Notes: generated from the sequence alone by a model not told the origin. A DNA stretch of 64,000 bases from Cephalopachus bancanus (GCA_027257055.1 JAPVLO010000623.1:496001-560000), one strand, 5' to 3'. Numbered from the stretch's first letter, positions 12,467 to 25,095 are shown. Program-made: numbers and translations.

Positions 12467-13105
12467 ATGTGTAAATCAGAAACTAACTCTACATTTAAAA
12501 CCCCAAGAGAAGGGTTTATAGCAAAATATCTTCCACTTACAAACTGAGGTGGACAACAGAAGAAAATAAGATTAATGATTAGAAAACTAGAGGTTTGGAT
12601 TACATAACCTAAAAGGTCCATTTCAATTCAGAAATTCTATTATTTTTATAGTAGGAAATGAAAAGTTACTATTATTAATTGAGTTTTTAAAAGTATAACT
12701 GAGATTATAATCTTTCTTCATTAAATTTAGCATCTGAATTTATTTATAACATCACATATTCAAAGATACACACAGCAATAAACCATATATTACTGAAGAT
12801 AACAGATATAATTAATGTGCACAGATACCAAATAAATCTAATATACTAAAAATGACAATCTGCCAGTCCATTTTAGGAGGTAGGTAAGTTAAAATGTTTA
12901 TGCTGGAAGGTCACATTTATTTCACCAAAAAGAAGAAACTCTGGAAGAACATAAAAATTAAAGGAGTCCTTGACCTCTGAACATAATACTGTAAATTCTA
13001 ATTTAGAACAGTAGTATCCATCCACCAATCATTAAACATATTAGTCCTCGATAAATAGTCACGTGGGCATAATGCTTTGCTTTTGTACACATTCAATACA
13101 TATTT
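12467..13105. other. ABCB7: intron 1 sequence without recognised repeat
   Basis: AT-rich. No exon, RNA gene or repeat that I can name. Confidence 0.45.
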
Positions 13106-14426
13106 ATAAAATGAATATCAAATCCAGCATCCCTTCTTGATAAAAACCCTTGACACCTAGGTACAGAAGGAACATTCCTCAAAACAGTAAGAGTCATCTA
13201 TGATAAACCCACAGCCAACATTTTGCTCAACAAGCAGAATGGAAACAAGACAAGGATGCCCACTCTCACCCCTCCTGTTCAACATAGTGTTGGAAGTCTT
13301 AGCCAGAGCAATCATACAAGAAAAGGAAATCAGGTTCATCCAAATAGAAAAAGAGGAAGTTAAGCTATCCCAGGGGTATTCAAATAGGAAAAGAAGAAGT
13401 TAAGCTATCCCTCTTTGCAGATGATATGATTCTATATCTTAAAACCCTAGGAAGTCTGTCAAAAGCCTTCTTGTACTGATAATCGACTTCAGTAAAGTCT
13501 CAGGGTACAATATCAATGTTCAAAAGACAGCTGCATTTCTATACACCAGCAACAAATAGAGAACCAAATAAAATGCACAATCCTATTCACAATAGCCACA
13601 AAAAAATGAAATACCTCGGCATCCACCTAACCGGAGAAGTGAAAGATCTTTATAGTGAGAACTACAAAACGCTGCTCAGAGAATACAAGGATGACACAAA
13701 TAAATGGAAAAATATTCCATGCTCATGGATCGGAAGAATCAATATTGTCAAGATGTCCATCCATCCCAAGGCAATCTGCAGATTCAATGTAATACCCATT
13801 GTATTACCAACATCATTCTTCTCAGACCAGGACAACAATACAGAAATTCATATGGAAACAAAAGAGAGAACAAACAGCCCAAACAATCCTCAGCAAAAGG
13901 AACAAAGCAGGAAGTAGCACACTCCAGACTTTAAACTTCACTACAAGGCTACAGTAACCAAAACAGCCTGGCATTGGTACAAGAATAGGCACACAGACCG
14001 ATGGAACAGGACAGAGATTCTGGAAGCAAAAACATGGTCTCTCAACCAACTCATCTTCAACAACGCCACTAAACACTAGAAAAAGGAGACCATATTTAGC
14101 AAATGGTCCTGGGAAAACTGGCTGACTATATGCAGAAGAATGCAAATGGACCCCTACCTATCACCATATAAAAAAATCAACTAACTGGATCAAAGGCCTA
14201 AACATAAAACCTCAAACTTAAGAATTCGAAGAATGAATATGTAGGAAACACTTATGCACACTGAAGTAGGCAATGAATTCTTGACCAAATCCCCAAAAGC
14301 AAATGCCATAAAAGCTAAGATAGACAAATGGGACCTCATCAAACTGAAAAAGCTTTTTGCACAACAAAAGAAACCAGAAAGAGAGCGGGGAGACAACCAA
14401 AAGAATGGAAAAAAATATTTGCTAAT

Positions 14427-15271
14427 TGAAAGATACCTATAGAAACCTAGAAGAAACTTAGCTTACTCTTAGTTTAGTCTTTTTGCCTCAGCCTAACCAT
14501 TAGAAAGCATTCAGACATTCTACTGCAAAACAAGCAGCAGCCTATCCCATCTCCCCCTTGGCCAATCTCCATCAGATGCAAGACCAGAATAGCCCAACAT
14601 TTCAATTCATGGTTTAACATAATAATCTTAGTAAACTCATAGGTTCCTTGTCAAGACCAAAGATCAAAGATCACCCTTTGGCCGCGAAAGTCATAAAAGT
14701 AATAATATGACTCAAGGCGTGTGTGAGTTGCAAATGTCTGAGTTTATGAATTGCAAATGTCTAACAAGGCTCTTGCAGGAAACGCCCCCCAAGGGTTAAC
14801 CTAATCAGCCCTTTGCGACCTACATGACATAAACCCCACCATGGCAGCAATCATGTGATTAACCCACCCATCTGCCTGCTGTCCATCACCTGATGTCAGT
14901 ACCTGAGCTTGACTGCCCCTTTGTGATGATGTGGAAGCAGACCACCACCTAATCACCTTAATGATTTCCCCCCATCTAGGGGGATGGTTAAAAGGACTCA
15001 ACCACAAGCAACCAACAGCCATTGCCTTGCTAAACTCTGGTGTGGCCATGTGCTCTCTGAGCTAAGGCTGTCGCCATGCTTCCTGGCTTTGGTCCCCTCC
15101 CCCACCTTGGGGAGGTGAATCTTCTTTCTCCATTTTCTCTCTCTAACTTACTTTTAAATGAACTTTTCTTTCTTAACCTTTTTGTGTGTTGTAATTCTTT
15201 GCATTTACTTGGATCTCTGGGTTACCGGTGCCACGGCTCACCTCTCCATCCGCCCTATCCGGACCCTAACA
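14427..15271 (+). mobile_element. solo LTR inside an L1 (LTR-2)
   Basis: An 845-base block with termini TGAAAG and CCCTAACA, interrupting L1 ORF2 sequence that resumes directly after it. The flanks ctaat (14422-14426) and ttaat (15272-15276) are a 5-base target duplication with one change. A TATA-like ttaaaagg lies near 14987. The place where LTR-1 has AATAAA here reads AATGAA (15157-15162). The last 120 bases are clearly related to LTR-1 (ggatctctgggtt shared), the first 600 are not. Solo, no internal viral sequence. Confidence 0.82.
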
Positions 15272-15840
15272 TTAATTATGTATCTGACAAAAGCCTAACA
15301 TCCAGGATCTATAAGGAATTCAAATGAACTAAAAGCAAAAAATAAAAAATAAAAACTCTATTAAAAAGTAGGCAAAGGACATGATTAGATATGTTCCAAA
15401 AGGAGACATACAAGCAGCCAACAGACACATAAAAAAATGCTCAGCCTCACCTATCATCAGAGAAATGCAAATCAAAACTACAATGTGACACAAACTAACT
15501 CCAATAAGGATGGTCATCATTAATAAATCAAATACAACAGATGCTGGTGCGGGTGCAGAGAAAAGGGAACAAACACTTCTACACTGTTGGTGGGAGTGCA
15601 ATCTAGTTCAACTTCTATGGAAAGTAGTGTGGCGCTTCCTAAAAGTTAAACTAAAAATTGACCTCCCATACGATCCAGCAACCCCTCTCTTATATTCCTG
15701 GGAATATACCCGGAAGAACATAAATCATTCTACAAAAAAGACACCTGTACACGCATGTTTATAGCTGCACCATCTACAACAGCAAAAAATGGAACCAACC
15801 CCACCGCCCATCGAAAGTGGACTAGATAAAAATAATGTCA

Positions 15841-16078
15841 GCCGGGCTCGGTGGCTCAGCCTGTACTCTCGCACCTTTGGGAGGCTGAGGTGAGTGGATT
15901 GCCTGAGCCCACGGGTTCGAGACCCGCCTGGGCAGCGAGATTTCACCTCTACAATAAATCAAAAAATCAGTCGGGCTTAGTAGCGCATGCCTGATGCTGC
16001 GGTGGCCGGGAGTGGCCACTGCACTCCAGTCTGGGCGACAGAGTGAGACTCCAACTCAAAAAAATAAAATAAAATAAA
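15841..16078 (+). mobile_element. Alu with internal deletion
   Basis: Strepsirrhine-type Alu inserted in the L1, with target duplication aaaataatgtca (15829-15840 and 16076-16087). About 60 bases at the start of the right arm are missing: the text runs from gcgcatgcctg directly to atgctgcggtggccggg. Confidence 0.9.
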
Positions 16079-16460
16079 ATAATGTCATACATATACATGA
16101 TGGAGTATTATTCAGTCATAAAGAACAAAATCATGGGCTTTGCAGCAAATTGGATGGACTGTAGACCATCATACTTCGTGATCTATCACAGAAACAAAGA
16201 ACTGAATACCACATGTTCTCACTCATAAGTGGAACCTGAACATTAATCACATTAGCACAAGGGAGGGGTATGCAGTCTCTGGGCACTGCCAGGGGAGAGG
16301 AGGAAATAACAACACAAAGGGTAGCTGGTCCTATATCTGGAAATGAGGGCCAGTTGAATGCCCAAACTTCATATGCATGCAGCCTACTTGTGTAGTTAAC
16401 CCTTACTTGTAACCTACATCTCTATAACAAAATAAAGTTTAATTTAAAAAAATAAATAAA

Positions 16461-16754
16461 GCCGGGCTCAGTGGCTCAGCCTGTAATCCCGTGTCTTTGG
16501 GAGGCTGAGGTGAGTGGATTGCCTGAGTCCGCGAGTTCGAGACCTGCCTGGGCAGCGAGACCTCATCCCTACAATAAATCAAAAAAAGCAGCCGGTCTTA
16601 GTAGCGCATGTCTGTAATTCCGGCTACTTGGAAGGCTAAGGTGGAAGGATCGCCGGAGCCCAGCAGGTCGAGGCTGCGGTGGCCAGGAGCGGCCACTGCA
16701 CTCCAGTCTGGGCGACCAAGTGGGACTCCAACTCAAAAACAAACAAACAAACAA
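16461..16754 (+). mobile_element. full-length strepsirrhine-type Alu in an L1 tail
   Basis: Begins gccgggctcagtggctcagc straight after the A-rich L1 tail and ends in an (AAAC)n tail. Both arms are complete. The L1 target duplication follows it, so this Alu inserted into the tail of the L1. Confidence 0.9.
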
Positions 16755-16770
16755 ATAAAATGAATGTCAA

Positions 16771-17639
16771 CACTAAAACCACCAATCCAGCAGACAGAAC
16801 TATTTCCACATAAATAAGACAAAGTCTCAAGTGAAGAGGCAATAATATTGAAACCCATTAACATTACAGTTACAGTCTTTCTTTAAGATAAAAAATTAAA
16901 TCTTTCCCAAAAATAGTCCTATTAATTTGTTTAGTAATTATGAATAACTGCATCATATTATATAATATTTAGCTACATATTTCAAGTTATGCTCAGTGTT
17001 TATGACACTTAGAGAATTACCCAATAATGAAGAGACCAAAAAACGATTTACAAATTGTCAACTCATCATGTATTTTAGAATCAATTATATATTCTGCATT
17101 CCAGAAGCTTCAGAAACAAAACTAAGTTGAGAATTATCCATCCATGATGCATATAATACTTAACAGTATCAAATAGTCATGTGTGATATTGTTATCATCT
17201 GATCATTAATTATCTTTGATTGAAACCTAAGATATTTAAAATTAAGCTCTTCAATACATTCTTAAAGTGAAACTGCTGTGGCATAAAACTACATTTAACC
17301 TACTTTAAAAGTGTAAAAATATGACATAAAACTTGGTTTTCTTCCCAACCTAAGAGGTGGGGGGAGGTAGGGTATGGGGAAAGGGAGATGGAAAAAGGAG
17401 AGGAGAGGGAAAGAAAATGGAAGGCTATTTTCACAGATTTTGTAACTATAGTTCCCTGCTGAAAGTTTAGGGATAAAAGAGTTTATTGTGTTAGATATTC
17501 AATAGATGCTTGTTGAATGAATGGCTAAATGGCAACATAGTATAAGGATTTTGGACAGCTCACATCACCTGAATCTTCATTCAATAGGCCAAAAATGATC
17601 AGGTTGAACTCTCACCACAAAATCTGATTACTCTAGAAC
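16771..17639. other. ABCB7: intron 1 sequence, purine-rich patch, L2-like end
   Basis: No exon seen. A purine-rich run lies at 17353-17420 (many GGGA/GGAGA units), and 17490-17525 resembles an L2 3' end (ttcaatagatgcttgttgaa). Confidence 0.45.
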
Positions 17640-17820
17640 AAGGATTGGCAAACTTTTATTTTTCTGTAAAGAGCCAGATAGTAAATATTTTTTGTCTTTC
17701 AAAACAATGCTTATTAGCAAAAGTAAAAGTATATAAAAATAGCAATCCCCTCACACTATCTATCCCCTGTAACTTGCATTATTCCTGCTAATAGTACTTA
17801 TTACAACATACTTAATATTA

Positions 17821-18124
17821 AGTGTTATGTGCCACATAATGGCATTTCTGTCAACATGAGACCACACACATATGACAGAGGTCCCATAGATTTTAATATC
17901 TTACATTTACTGTAACTTTTCTATGATTAGATACACAAATACCATTGTGTCATAACTGCCTACAGTATTCATAACAGTACTATGCTATACAGGTTTGCAG
18001 CCTAGGAGTAATAGGCTATACAATCTAGTTTTGTGTAAGAACACTATAATGTATGCACATCAACAAAAATGCCTAACAACACATTTCTTAGAATGTATCT
18101 CTGTTGTTAAGCAACACATGACTG
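17821..18124 (-). mobile_element. MER2 (Tigger-derived), antisense
   Basis: Recognised from gtgccacataatggcatttc at one end, the complement of the characteristic ttgcttaacaacagag near the other, and the internal 'cctaggagtaataggctata'. It is flanked by TA dinucleotides (17819-17820, 18125-18126), the mariner/Tigger target duplication. Confidence 0.85.
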
Positions 18125-18536
18125 TACTTATATGTTAAGGTGTACAACATGTTTTCATATATATACACATAGTGAAATGATCACTGCAGTCAAGCAAATT
18201 AACATATCCATCTCCTCATATAGTTACCTTTTTTAGTATAAGGTGAGATCACCTGAAATATAATCTTACAAAATTTCTAGTATACAATACAGTATTATTA
18301 ACTATAGTCATCATAATATACATTCTATCTCTAAGACATAGTTGTACTTCGTAACTTTTTACTGACATCTCCCTATTTCCCCTACCTCCCTACCCTCGGT
18401 TAACTGTTGTTTGGCTGTTTCTATGTACTCAACATTTTAGATTAATATTCTCCAGGTTCATTCATGCTGTCAAAATGACAGTTCTTTCTTTTTTTATAGA
18501 GGCTGAATAATATTCCATTGTGGAAATCCATCCATC

Positions 18537-18542
18537 TTACTA

Positions 18543-18574
<32 letters not shown>

Positions 18575-18606
18575 TCTAATCTTAGCCTATCTATCTATCT
18601 ATCTAA
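18537..18606 (+). repeat. (TCTA)n / (TCTG)n microsatellite
   Basis: Repeats of tctg then tcta, interrupted by aatcttagcc, which itself recurs at 18579, 18605 and about 18633. The stretch lies within the L1M, so expansion occurred after insertion. Confidence 0.9.
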
Positions 18607-20275
18607 TCTTAGCCTTGTAAATATCTATCTGTCTTAGCCTTGGCAATGATTTTTGCCATAATTTCTTTATCCCATCATTCACAGACACTTCAGTTGTTTC
18701 CATACCTTGGCTATAGTGAAAAATGCTACAAGTGCATATATCTCTTTGACTTGCTGATTTCATTTCCTTCGGGTATATATCCAGAAGAGGTATTGCTGGA
18801 TCATATGGTAGTTCAATCTTTAGTTTTCTGAGGAACCGCCATACTGTTTTCCATAATGGCTGCATCAACCTACATTTTCATCAACAGTGTACAAGGGTTC
18901 CCTTTTCACCACACCCTCACCAACAGGTATTACCTCTCATCTTTTCAATAATAGCCATCCTAAGAGACGTGAGGTGATATCTCATTGTGGTTTTGATTTG
19001 TATTTCCCTGATGATCAGTGATACTGATCACTTTTTCATATATCTGTTGGTCATTTGTATATCTTCTTTGGAAAAAATGTCTATTCAGGTTCTTTGCCCA
19101 TTTTAGAACTAGGTTACTTGATTTTTTTGTTGTTGTTTTTTTGCTTTTGAGTTCCTTATATATTTTAAACATTAACTACCTTGTCAAATACATGGTTTGC
19201 AAATATTTTCTCCCAATCCATAGGGTGCTTTATCATTCTGTTGATTGTTTCCTTTGCTGTGCAGAAGTTTTTTAGTTTTACATAGTCCCACTTGTTTGTT
19301 TTTGTTGCCTGAGCATTTAGTGTCATATCCAAAAAAATCATTGCCAAGGTTAATGTCAAAAAGCCTTTCCCCTATGTTTTCTTCTAGTAGTTTTACGGCT
19401 TCAAATCTTATGTTTAAATCTTTTATCTATTTTGAGTTGATTTTTATGTACAGCATAAGGGTTCAATTTCATTCTTTTTCATGTGGATATCCAGTTTTCC
19501 TAACACTACGTATTGAACAGACACTATCCTTTCCATATTAAAGTTTTTTATCTTAAATTTTATTCCCTAGAAGTTTCCTTAGCTGCTTTTTGTTCCCTTT
19601 CCCTATTTTGTATTATTGGTACCCCTGTGGAAGATTAGTTGACTGTATATGCATGGAATTATTTTTATGTCCTATATTCTCTTCCTTTAGCGTATATGTC
19701 TGTTTTTATGCCAATACCATATACTGTTTTGAGTACTACAGCTTTGTAATATAATTTAAAATTAGGATGTGTGACGCCTCCAATTTTGTTCTTCCTTTTC
19801 AAGACTGCATTAGCTATTTGGACTCTTTTATGTTTCCATGTGAATTAATGATTTTCTTGTATCTGTGTGAAAAAAATGCCATTGGAATTTTGATAGGGAT
19901 TGTGCTGAATCTGTATAATGCTTTGGGTAGTATGGAAATTTTGATAAAATTAATTCTTCTAGCCCATGAACATGGGATAGCTTTCCATTTGTGTCATCTT
20001 CAATTTATTTCATTTGTGTTTTATATTGTTTTAAGAGTGCAGAACTTTCACCTTGGTTAAATTCATTCCTAAGTATTTTTTTTTTTTTTTGATGCTATGG
20101 TAAATGGTTTGTGTTCTTGAGATTCTTTTTCCAGAGAGTGAATATTTTGCAATTTGCAGGCACAACTAGTGTCACAACTACTCAACTCTGTCACTGTAGC
20201 ATAAAAGCAGTCATAGGTTACGAGATACATAAATGAATGAGTGTGACTTTGCTCTAGTAAAACTGTATTTTTATT

Positions 20276-21487
20276 TTATTTTTTACAGCTTTCCCCTCCT
20301 CTTTATTTTATAAGTGTGGGGTACAAGGATTAAGTACATAAGTAGTCTATGTACAGGTGAAGTTTGGGCCTTCCACTGGTCCTAATTTCCCCTGGTTTAG
20401 GATCAGGTACCTTTAGTGATATTATGTCCCTACCTCCCCCCAGTAGTGCCACTACTGCCGATCCCTGTCTTGTAGTATTGTGATTAATGTTCAGGACCCA
20501 CTTATGACCGAGAACATGTGGTATTCAGTTCTTTGTTTCTGTGATAGATCACTGAGTATGATAGACTCTCAATCCATCCAAGTTGCTGCAAAGTCCATAA
20601 TTTTGTCCCTCTTTATGACTGCATGATATTCCATTGTGTATTTATACCACATCTTAAAAAATCCAGTCCACTTTCGATGGGCAGCAGGGTTAGTTCCATG
20701 TTTTTGCTATTATGACTAGTGCTGCAATAAACATGCATGCATAGGTATCTTTTTTGTAGAATGATTTGAGTACTTCTGGGTATATTCCCAGAGGGGGAAT
20801 TGCTGGGTCATATGGAAGGTCAATTTCTAGAACTTTTACAAATCATCACACTGTTTTTCAGAGGTTGGACTAGTTTACCAACAGTGTAGAAGCATTCCCT
20901 TTTCTATGCATTCTTGCCAGCATCTGTTGTTTTTTGATTTATTCATGATGGCCATTCTACTGGAGTTTTAAATGGTATCTCAATGTGGTTTTGATTTGCA
21001 TTTCTCTGATGATTAGTGAGGCTGAGAATTTTTTCATGTATCTGTTGGCTGTTTGTATGTCTTCCTTTGAGAAGTGTCTATTCATGTTCTTTGCTCACTT
21101 CTTAATACGGCTGTTTGTTTGTTTTTTATTTTGGCTTAAGTTCCTTGTAGATCCTGGAGGTTAGGCCTTTATCAGACATACTGTTAGCAAATATTTTTTC
21201 CCATTCCAAGAGCTGTCTCCCTGCTCTCTTGATGGTTTCTTTTGTTTTGCAAAAGCTTTTCAGTTTGATGAGGTCCCACTTGTCTATCTTATCTCTTATG
21301 ACATACACTTTTGGGTTATGATCAAGAAGGGGTTGCCTATTCCAACATGCATAAGGGTGTCTCCCGTGTTTTCTAAGATTCTTATAGGCTGAGGTCTTAC
21401 GTTTAGGTCTTTGATACATTTAGAGCTGATTTTTGTGTATGGTGATGGGTAGGGGTACTGCTTCATTCTTCTGCATGAGGTCAGCCA
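20276..21487 (-). mobile_element. 5'-truncated L1, antisense
   Basis: T-rich start, TGTGGGGTACA near 20315, 3' UTR, then the ORF2 C-terminus in reverse up to the sequence for a 'tgatggtgtatggtgatgg' segment near 21440. The flanks aaaactgtattttta and aaaactttatttta on either side of it are the broken hAT copy and a probable target duplication. Confidence 0.75.
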
Positions 21488-21673
21488 AAAACTTTATTTT
21501 AAACAATTAAATTTGAATTCTCATACACTTGTCATCTATTACAAAATATTCTTCTTCTTTTGATTGTTTCCCAACCACTAAAAAAATGTTTTAAAACAAT
21601 CTTAGTGCAGGGGCTTTCCAAAAATAGGTGTCATGCTGGATTTGGCCCAAGGACCACAGATTGCTGGTCCTTA

Positions 21674-22950
21674 CTCTAAATAATTTTCCTAATTCCTTCA
21701 ACCTACAAGAATCTTGAGACTAACATAATAATACAAAAGAAAGCGCCCCCACTAAATAATCTCCACCAGCACTATCATGCACACACAAAAAAACAACACA
21801 CAAACAAAAATATGCCCAGAATTCCCTAATTCAAATATTTTTCCTTTTATCTACCAAATTACCACATCTCTGGGGGCATAACATCAGCAGCAAGACCTAT
21901 TTAGCAGACAGCACAAGAACTCTTTATAGAGGTTTTTATGTTTGTTTAGGCCACTATTATGAATTAAGTTTCCTTATTCCCATTCACATAAGAGGTTCAT
22001 TTATCACAACATTTTGTCATCATGAAATCTGGGCACTGCTTTATAAGTTTTAGCTAAGTAGGGTGAGAATTCATGCTGCCTGCTAGTAGACTAACAAAGA
22101 ATTACAAAGCATTTACCATATTCAGGGCAATAAAAACCAGTGACTGAATATTAAGAGAAAAAACTTCAGAATCGTCTCCTTGTAAATCATGAAATCAGGG
22201 GACAAATGCATAACAAGAACTTTATCAAATTAAGAATGAATTTACCAAGGATACATTTTAGACACATTTAAGAGTGAATAATTTCATTGGCCTGGTTTAT
22301 TAGAATCTAAGAACTTTAGAAAATAGGTATAAATCTCTCAGTACTTCTAACATTCCTAGTCCTACTGTGTTTGTGCATAGAATGGAGACATTATCACACA
22401 TTTCACACTATAGTCGTAATGTAAAAGAAGTCCAAAAAAGTAGAACAGAACCTATTTCCTGCTGCTTTAAGTTTCAACTTTCTGTAATTTAATACTCTTG
22501 CTTTTTATGTTTACTAATATGGACTTTGAAGAGAAATCTCAAGCACATTTCTTAATTCTGTTTCATAGATGGACAATTTGCATTAGGAGCAGACTTGCTA
22601 CTTTGTTTTATTATATTTTTATGTTTGTTGCTTCTTATGGATGTGCCAGATCGCCACCAATGACAAAATTTCCTGAAAAATCACCCTAAATTCGTACAAG
22701 ATAGCATTTTCATTTACCAGGGTCATTCTATAAGACTTACTATGTAGGCCCTATCCCAAAACTTTAGGTTTTCCTTATAAGCACTCCAGCAAAGTCTGAT
22801 AACAAGCAGTCCTTTGATAGAATATACAAGATATAATCTGCTTATAACAGAGGTGCAAACTAAGAGAATATTGATGTAAAGACAAACCTAACTCTGGAGC
22901 TTACAAATGATACCTAATGAGTTCCTGCTTAACAATAGATAGAAAAGGCA
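21674..22950. other. ABCB7: intron 1 sequence without recognised repeat
   Basis: AT-rich, no coding block or repeat that I can name. Confidence 0.45.
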
Positions 22951-23263
22951 TTTTATTATTTTTATTTTTATTTTATTTTTTTACTTGGGAGTCTCATTTT
23001 GTTACACAGGCTGGAGTCCAGTGACACAATCATGGCTCACCACAACCTTGACCTCCTGGATTCAAGTGATTCTTGCACCTCACCCTCTGGAGTAGCTAGA
23101 ACTACACGTGCCCATTACCACGCCCAGTCAATTTTTAAATTTTTTTGTAGAGACAAGGTAATACTATATTGCCCAGGCTGGTCTTGAACTCCTGGGCTCA
23201 AGCAATCCTCTCGCCTTGGCCTCCCAAAGTATTAGGATTACAGGCATGAGTCACGAGGCCTGG
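22951..23263 (-). mobile_element. old Alu (AluJ-like), antisense
   Basis: Reverse-complement Alu wording from the A-rich tail through aggctggagtccagtgacac and gcccaggctggtcttgaact to ggattacaggcatgagtcac. Diverged, both arms present. Confidence 0.88.
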
Positions 23264-24449
23264 TTATAAAGGGTATTTTAAAGAAGGTATTTCATTTTGT
23301 AAGTTTTAAATTCCTTCTGACTTATCCATATCTGGTCTCTTGCTAGCATGCTGCAAATTAATTTCTACTACAGAGGTAGACACACACAGATATTTGAGGC
23401 AATTTCTGACAGCAATCTGTTGCTCCCCTCAATATGGGTGTGTTCTCCTTATCTCCTTGGTAGTCTTTGTTTCTCCCTTTCTTTGTGTTCAATTATTCCT
23501 TTTTCTTCTGCCTATGTTTTAATTGTTAGTTTAGTACTGCTAATGGCACTCAAGTCTGAGAAGGTTTCTAACCCCTATTCCATTATCTCCTCATGGTCTC
23601 ATTGAAGAGAGAGACATGATAAAGAACGCAAATGTGTATTTCTGATAATACTATTATTGCCTAAATCAATTAAATTAGCTTGTCAAATGAAAATAGGAAC
23701 TTTTATGAAAGATACTACAAACCCACCCTCTCCCCTGAAAACATACACATACAAAAATGTTTTAATTTTGCTCCCTCTCACTTTTCTTCAGGTTTATTTG
23801 AGTCCTGAAAATTTTTCTAAAAATATCCACTCTTATTTTCAACTGCATTTCAAAAATTCCATAAGGTGACCATAATCCATACAATAGTTAGAATGTATAT
23901 TTTCACATAATGCCAGGAAGAAAACTGACAGCTCTCCCAGAAACATTTTTAAAGCTATTTTTTTAAAAGCTGCCTTGAAAAGAAACATCCAGAGCCTTCA
24001 AGTAACTCTATAATGTTTCAAGAGTAAACAAACCTTGCTCTAAATTGTCTTTCCAACCTTTTCAAACTTCACTCACTGCTGCAGTATAAAAAGGGTTTTA
24101 TCTTACACACTGTAAAAAAAAAATGTTAAATACATGATCCTTATGCTTTAGAAGTTATCTAAAACTGACAGATGCAGGTACAAATGTCATAGCAAGACAA
24201 ATGCTATGGTAAGATAATAACTTGATTGTCTTTCCACTGTCATCTACCCCCTCTTGTTCAAAATTCAATTTTAGTTCACTCCTGTAGATGCTTAGCCCGT
24301 AACAGTAGAGCAGATTTGCAGAAGGCCAGAGTAGTTAGTATTTTACCACTTTTTATAGTTTCGTTTTGATCTTGGCTTGCTAAGGTATTTTTTATACCAT
24401 ACAGTAATATGGATTAGTAATAGCTAGTCTATAATCATTTTTAGTAAGA
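23264..24449. other. ABCB7: intron 1 sequence without recognised repeat
   Basis: AT-rich with short pyrimidine tracts. Open frames here are short and have no recognisable similarity. Confidence 0.45.
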
Positions 24450-24660
24450 ACAACAGTGGCTACCATTCACTGAGCACTTACTATTTGGCTGGACTAATGC
24501 CCAACACTACATTATCTCATTTCATTTTTACTGCAACCCTACTAGGTGGCAGCTGCTGTTGCTGCTGCTACCACTACTACTACTATTCCCCTTTTATATA
24601 CTAGAAACCGAGACTCAGAAGTTCACACAGTCATTAAGTGGTGGACTGGAAATATCCATT
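24450..24660 (-). repeat. MIR, antisense, with trinucleotide run
   Basis: cattcactgagcacttacta, catttcatttttactgcaac and gaaaccgagactcagaag are MIR segments. A CTG/CTA-type trinucleotide stretch (24553-24585) has grown in the middle. Confidence 0.75.
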
Positions 24661-24779
24661 CCTAACACTATTAATACTAACAATTTTAACAAATTCACTG
24701 GATCTAGTAAATTTATTCATTGTCATCTTACTGATTGATAACCAAAACACTATCACCTGGACATACTCAGATTGAAATT

Positions 24780-25095
24780 TTAAAACATCAAAGTAAAATA
24801 GAATATTCTAAAAGAATCTAGAAAGAACAAAATGAAATAAAAGAATAAGACGGACATCAGACTTATCAATAGTAATACTAGATACCAAGAAAAATGGAGT
24901 AGGATTTTTAATGCAGTAAGAGAAAAGAATGTTGAATCTAGAGTTCTATATCCAATTAAACTGTCTTTCAAATATAATATAATTTTGGACACAGGTTTAC
25001 ATAGGTGTGTTCAGTTTGTAAAATATTATCAACTTGAATACTAATGATATTTACCTTTTTCTGCGTATATGTTATATTTCAATAAAGAGTTTTAA
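24780..25095 (+). mobile_element. probable HAL1 (half-L1) 3' part
   Basis: L1 ORF1 C-terminus-like wording (agacttatcaatagtaatac and tctatatccaattaaactgt) runs within about 80 bases into an ancient L1 3' end (tatgttatatttcaataaag). ORF1 followed directly by a 3' end, with no ORF2, is the HAL1 arrangement. An internal deletion of a normal L1 is the alternative. Confidence 0.5.

Larger units (their letters stand above)
13122..16460 (+). mobile_element. 5'-truncated L1 carrying an LTR and two Alus
   Basis: Sense-strand L1 from the middle of ORF2 to the poly(A) tail. It encodes reverse-transcriptase pieces such as [20 protein letters not shown] (13251-13310) and a thumb region, all interrupted by stops and frameshifts. 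The catalytic FADD motif is still readable near 13406-13420. A 16-base target duplication, ataaaatgaatatcaa (13106-13121) and ataaaatgaatgtcaa (16755-16770), brackets the whole composite, proving one insertion later hit by a solo LTR (14427-15271) and by Alus at 15841 and 16461. Non-coding today. Confidence 0.85.
17691..20138 (-). mobile_element. old L1M, antisense
   Basis: Reverse strand reads L1 3' UTR (18128-18480), then ORF2 from its C-terminus back toward the reverse transcriptase (18480-19960). Heavily mutated. It is flanked by similar A/T words at the broken hAT ends (taaatattt at 17682 and gaatatttt near 20140). A Tigger-type MER2 sits within its 3' UTR. Confidence 0.75.
17640..21673 (+). 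mobile_element. hAT-type DNA transposon split in three
   Basis: A non-autonomous element of the class beginning 'ggcaaactttttctgtaaag'. Its parts are 17640-17690, 20139-20275 and 21488-21673, in order and orientation. The ends are inverted repeats: aaggattggcaaact at the left, and the complement of the right end reads aaggaccagcaatct. The middle part contains cacaactactcaactctgtc and gcataaaagcagtcatagg, and the last ctggatttggcccaagg. Two L1 insertions (17691-20138 and 20276-21487) separate the pieces. I am unsure of the exact MER name. Confidence 0.8.

Noticed and set aside
18537..18640. CRISPR-like array
   Set aside because: A simple tetranucleotide microsatellite with no spacers, in a vertebrate L1.
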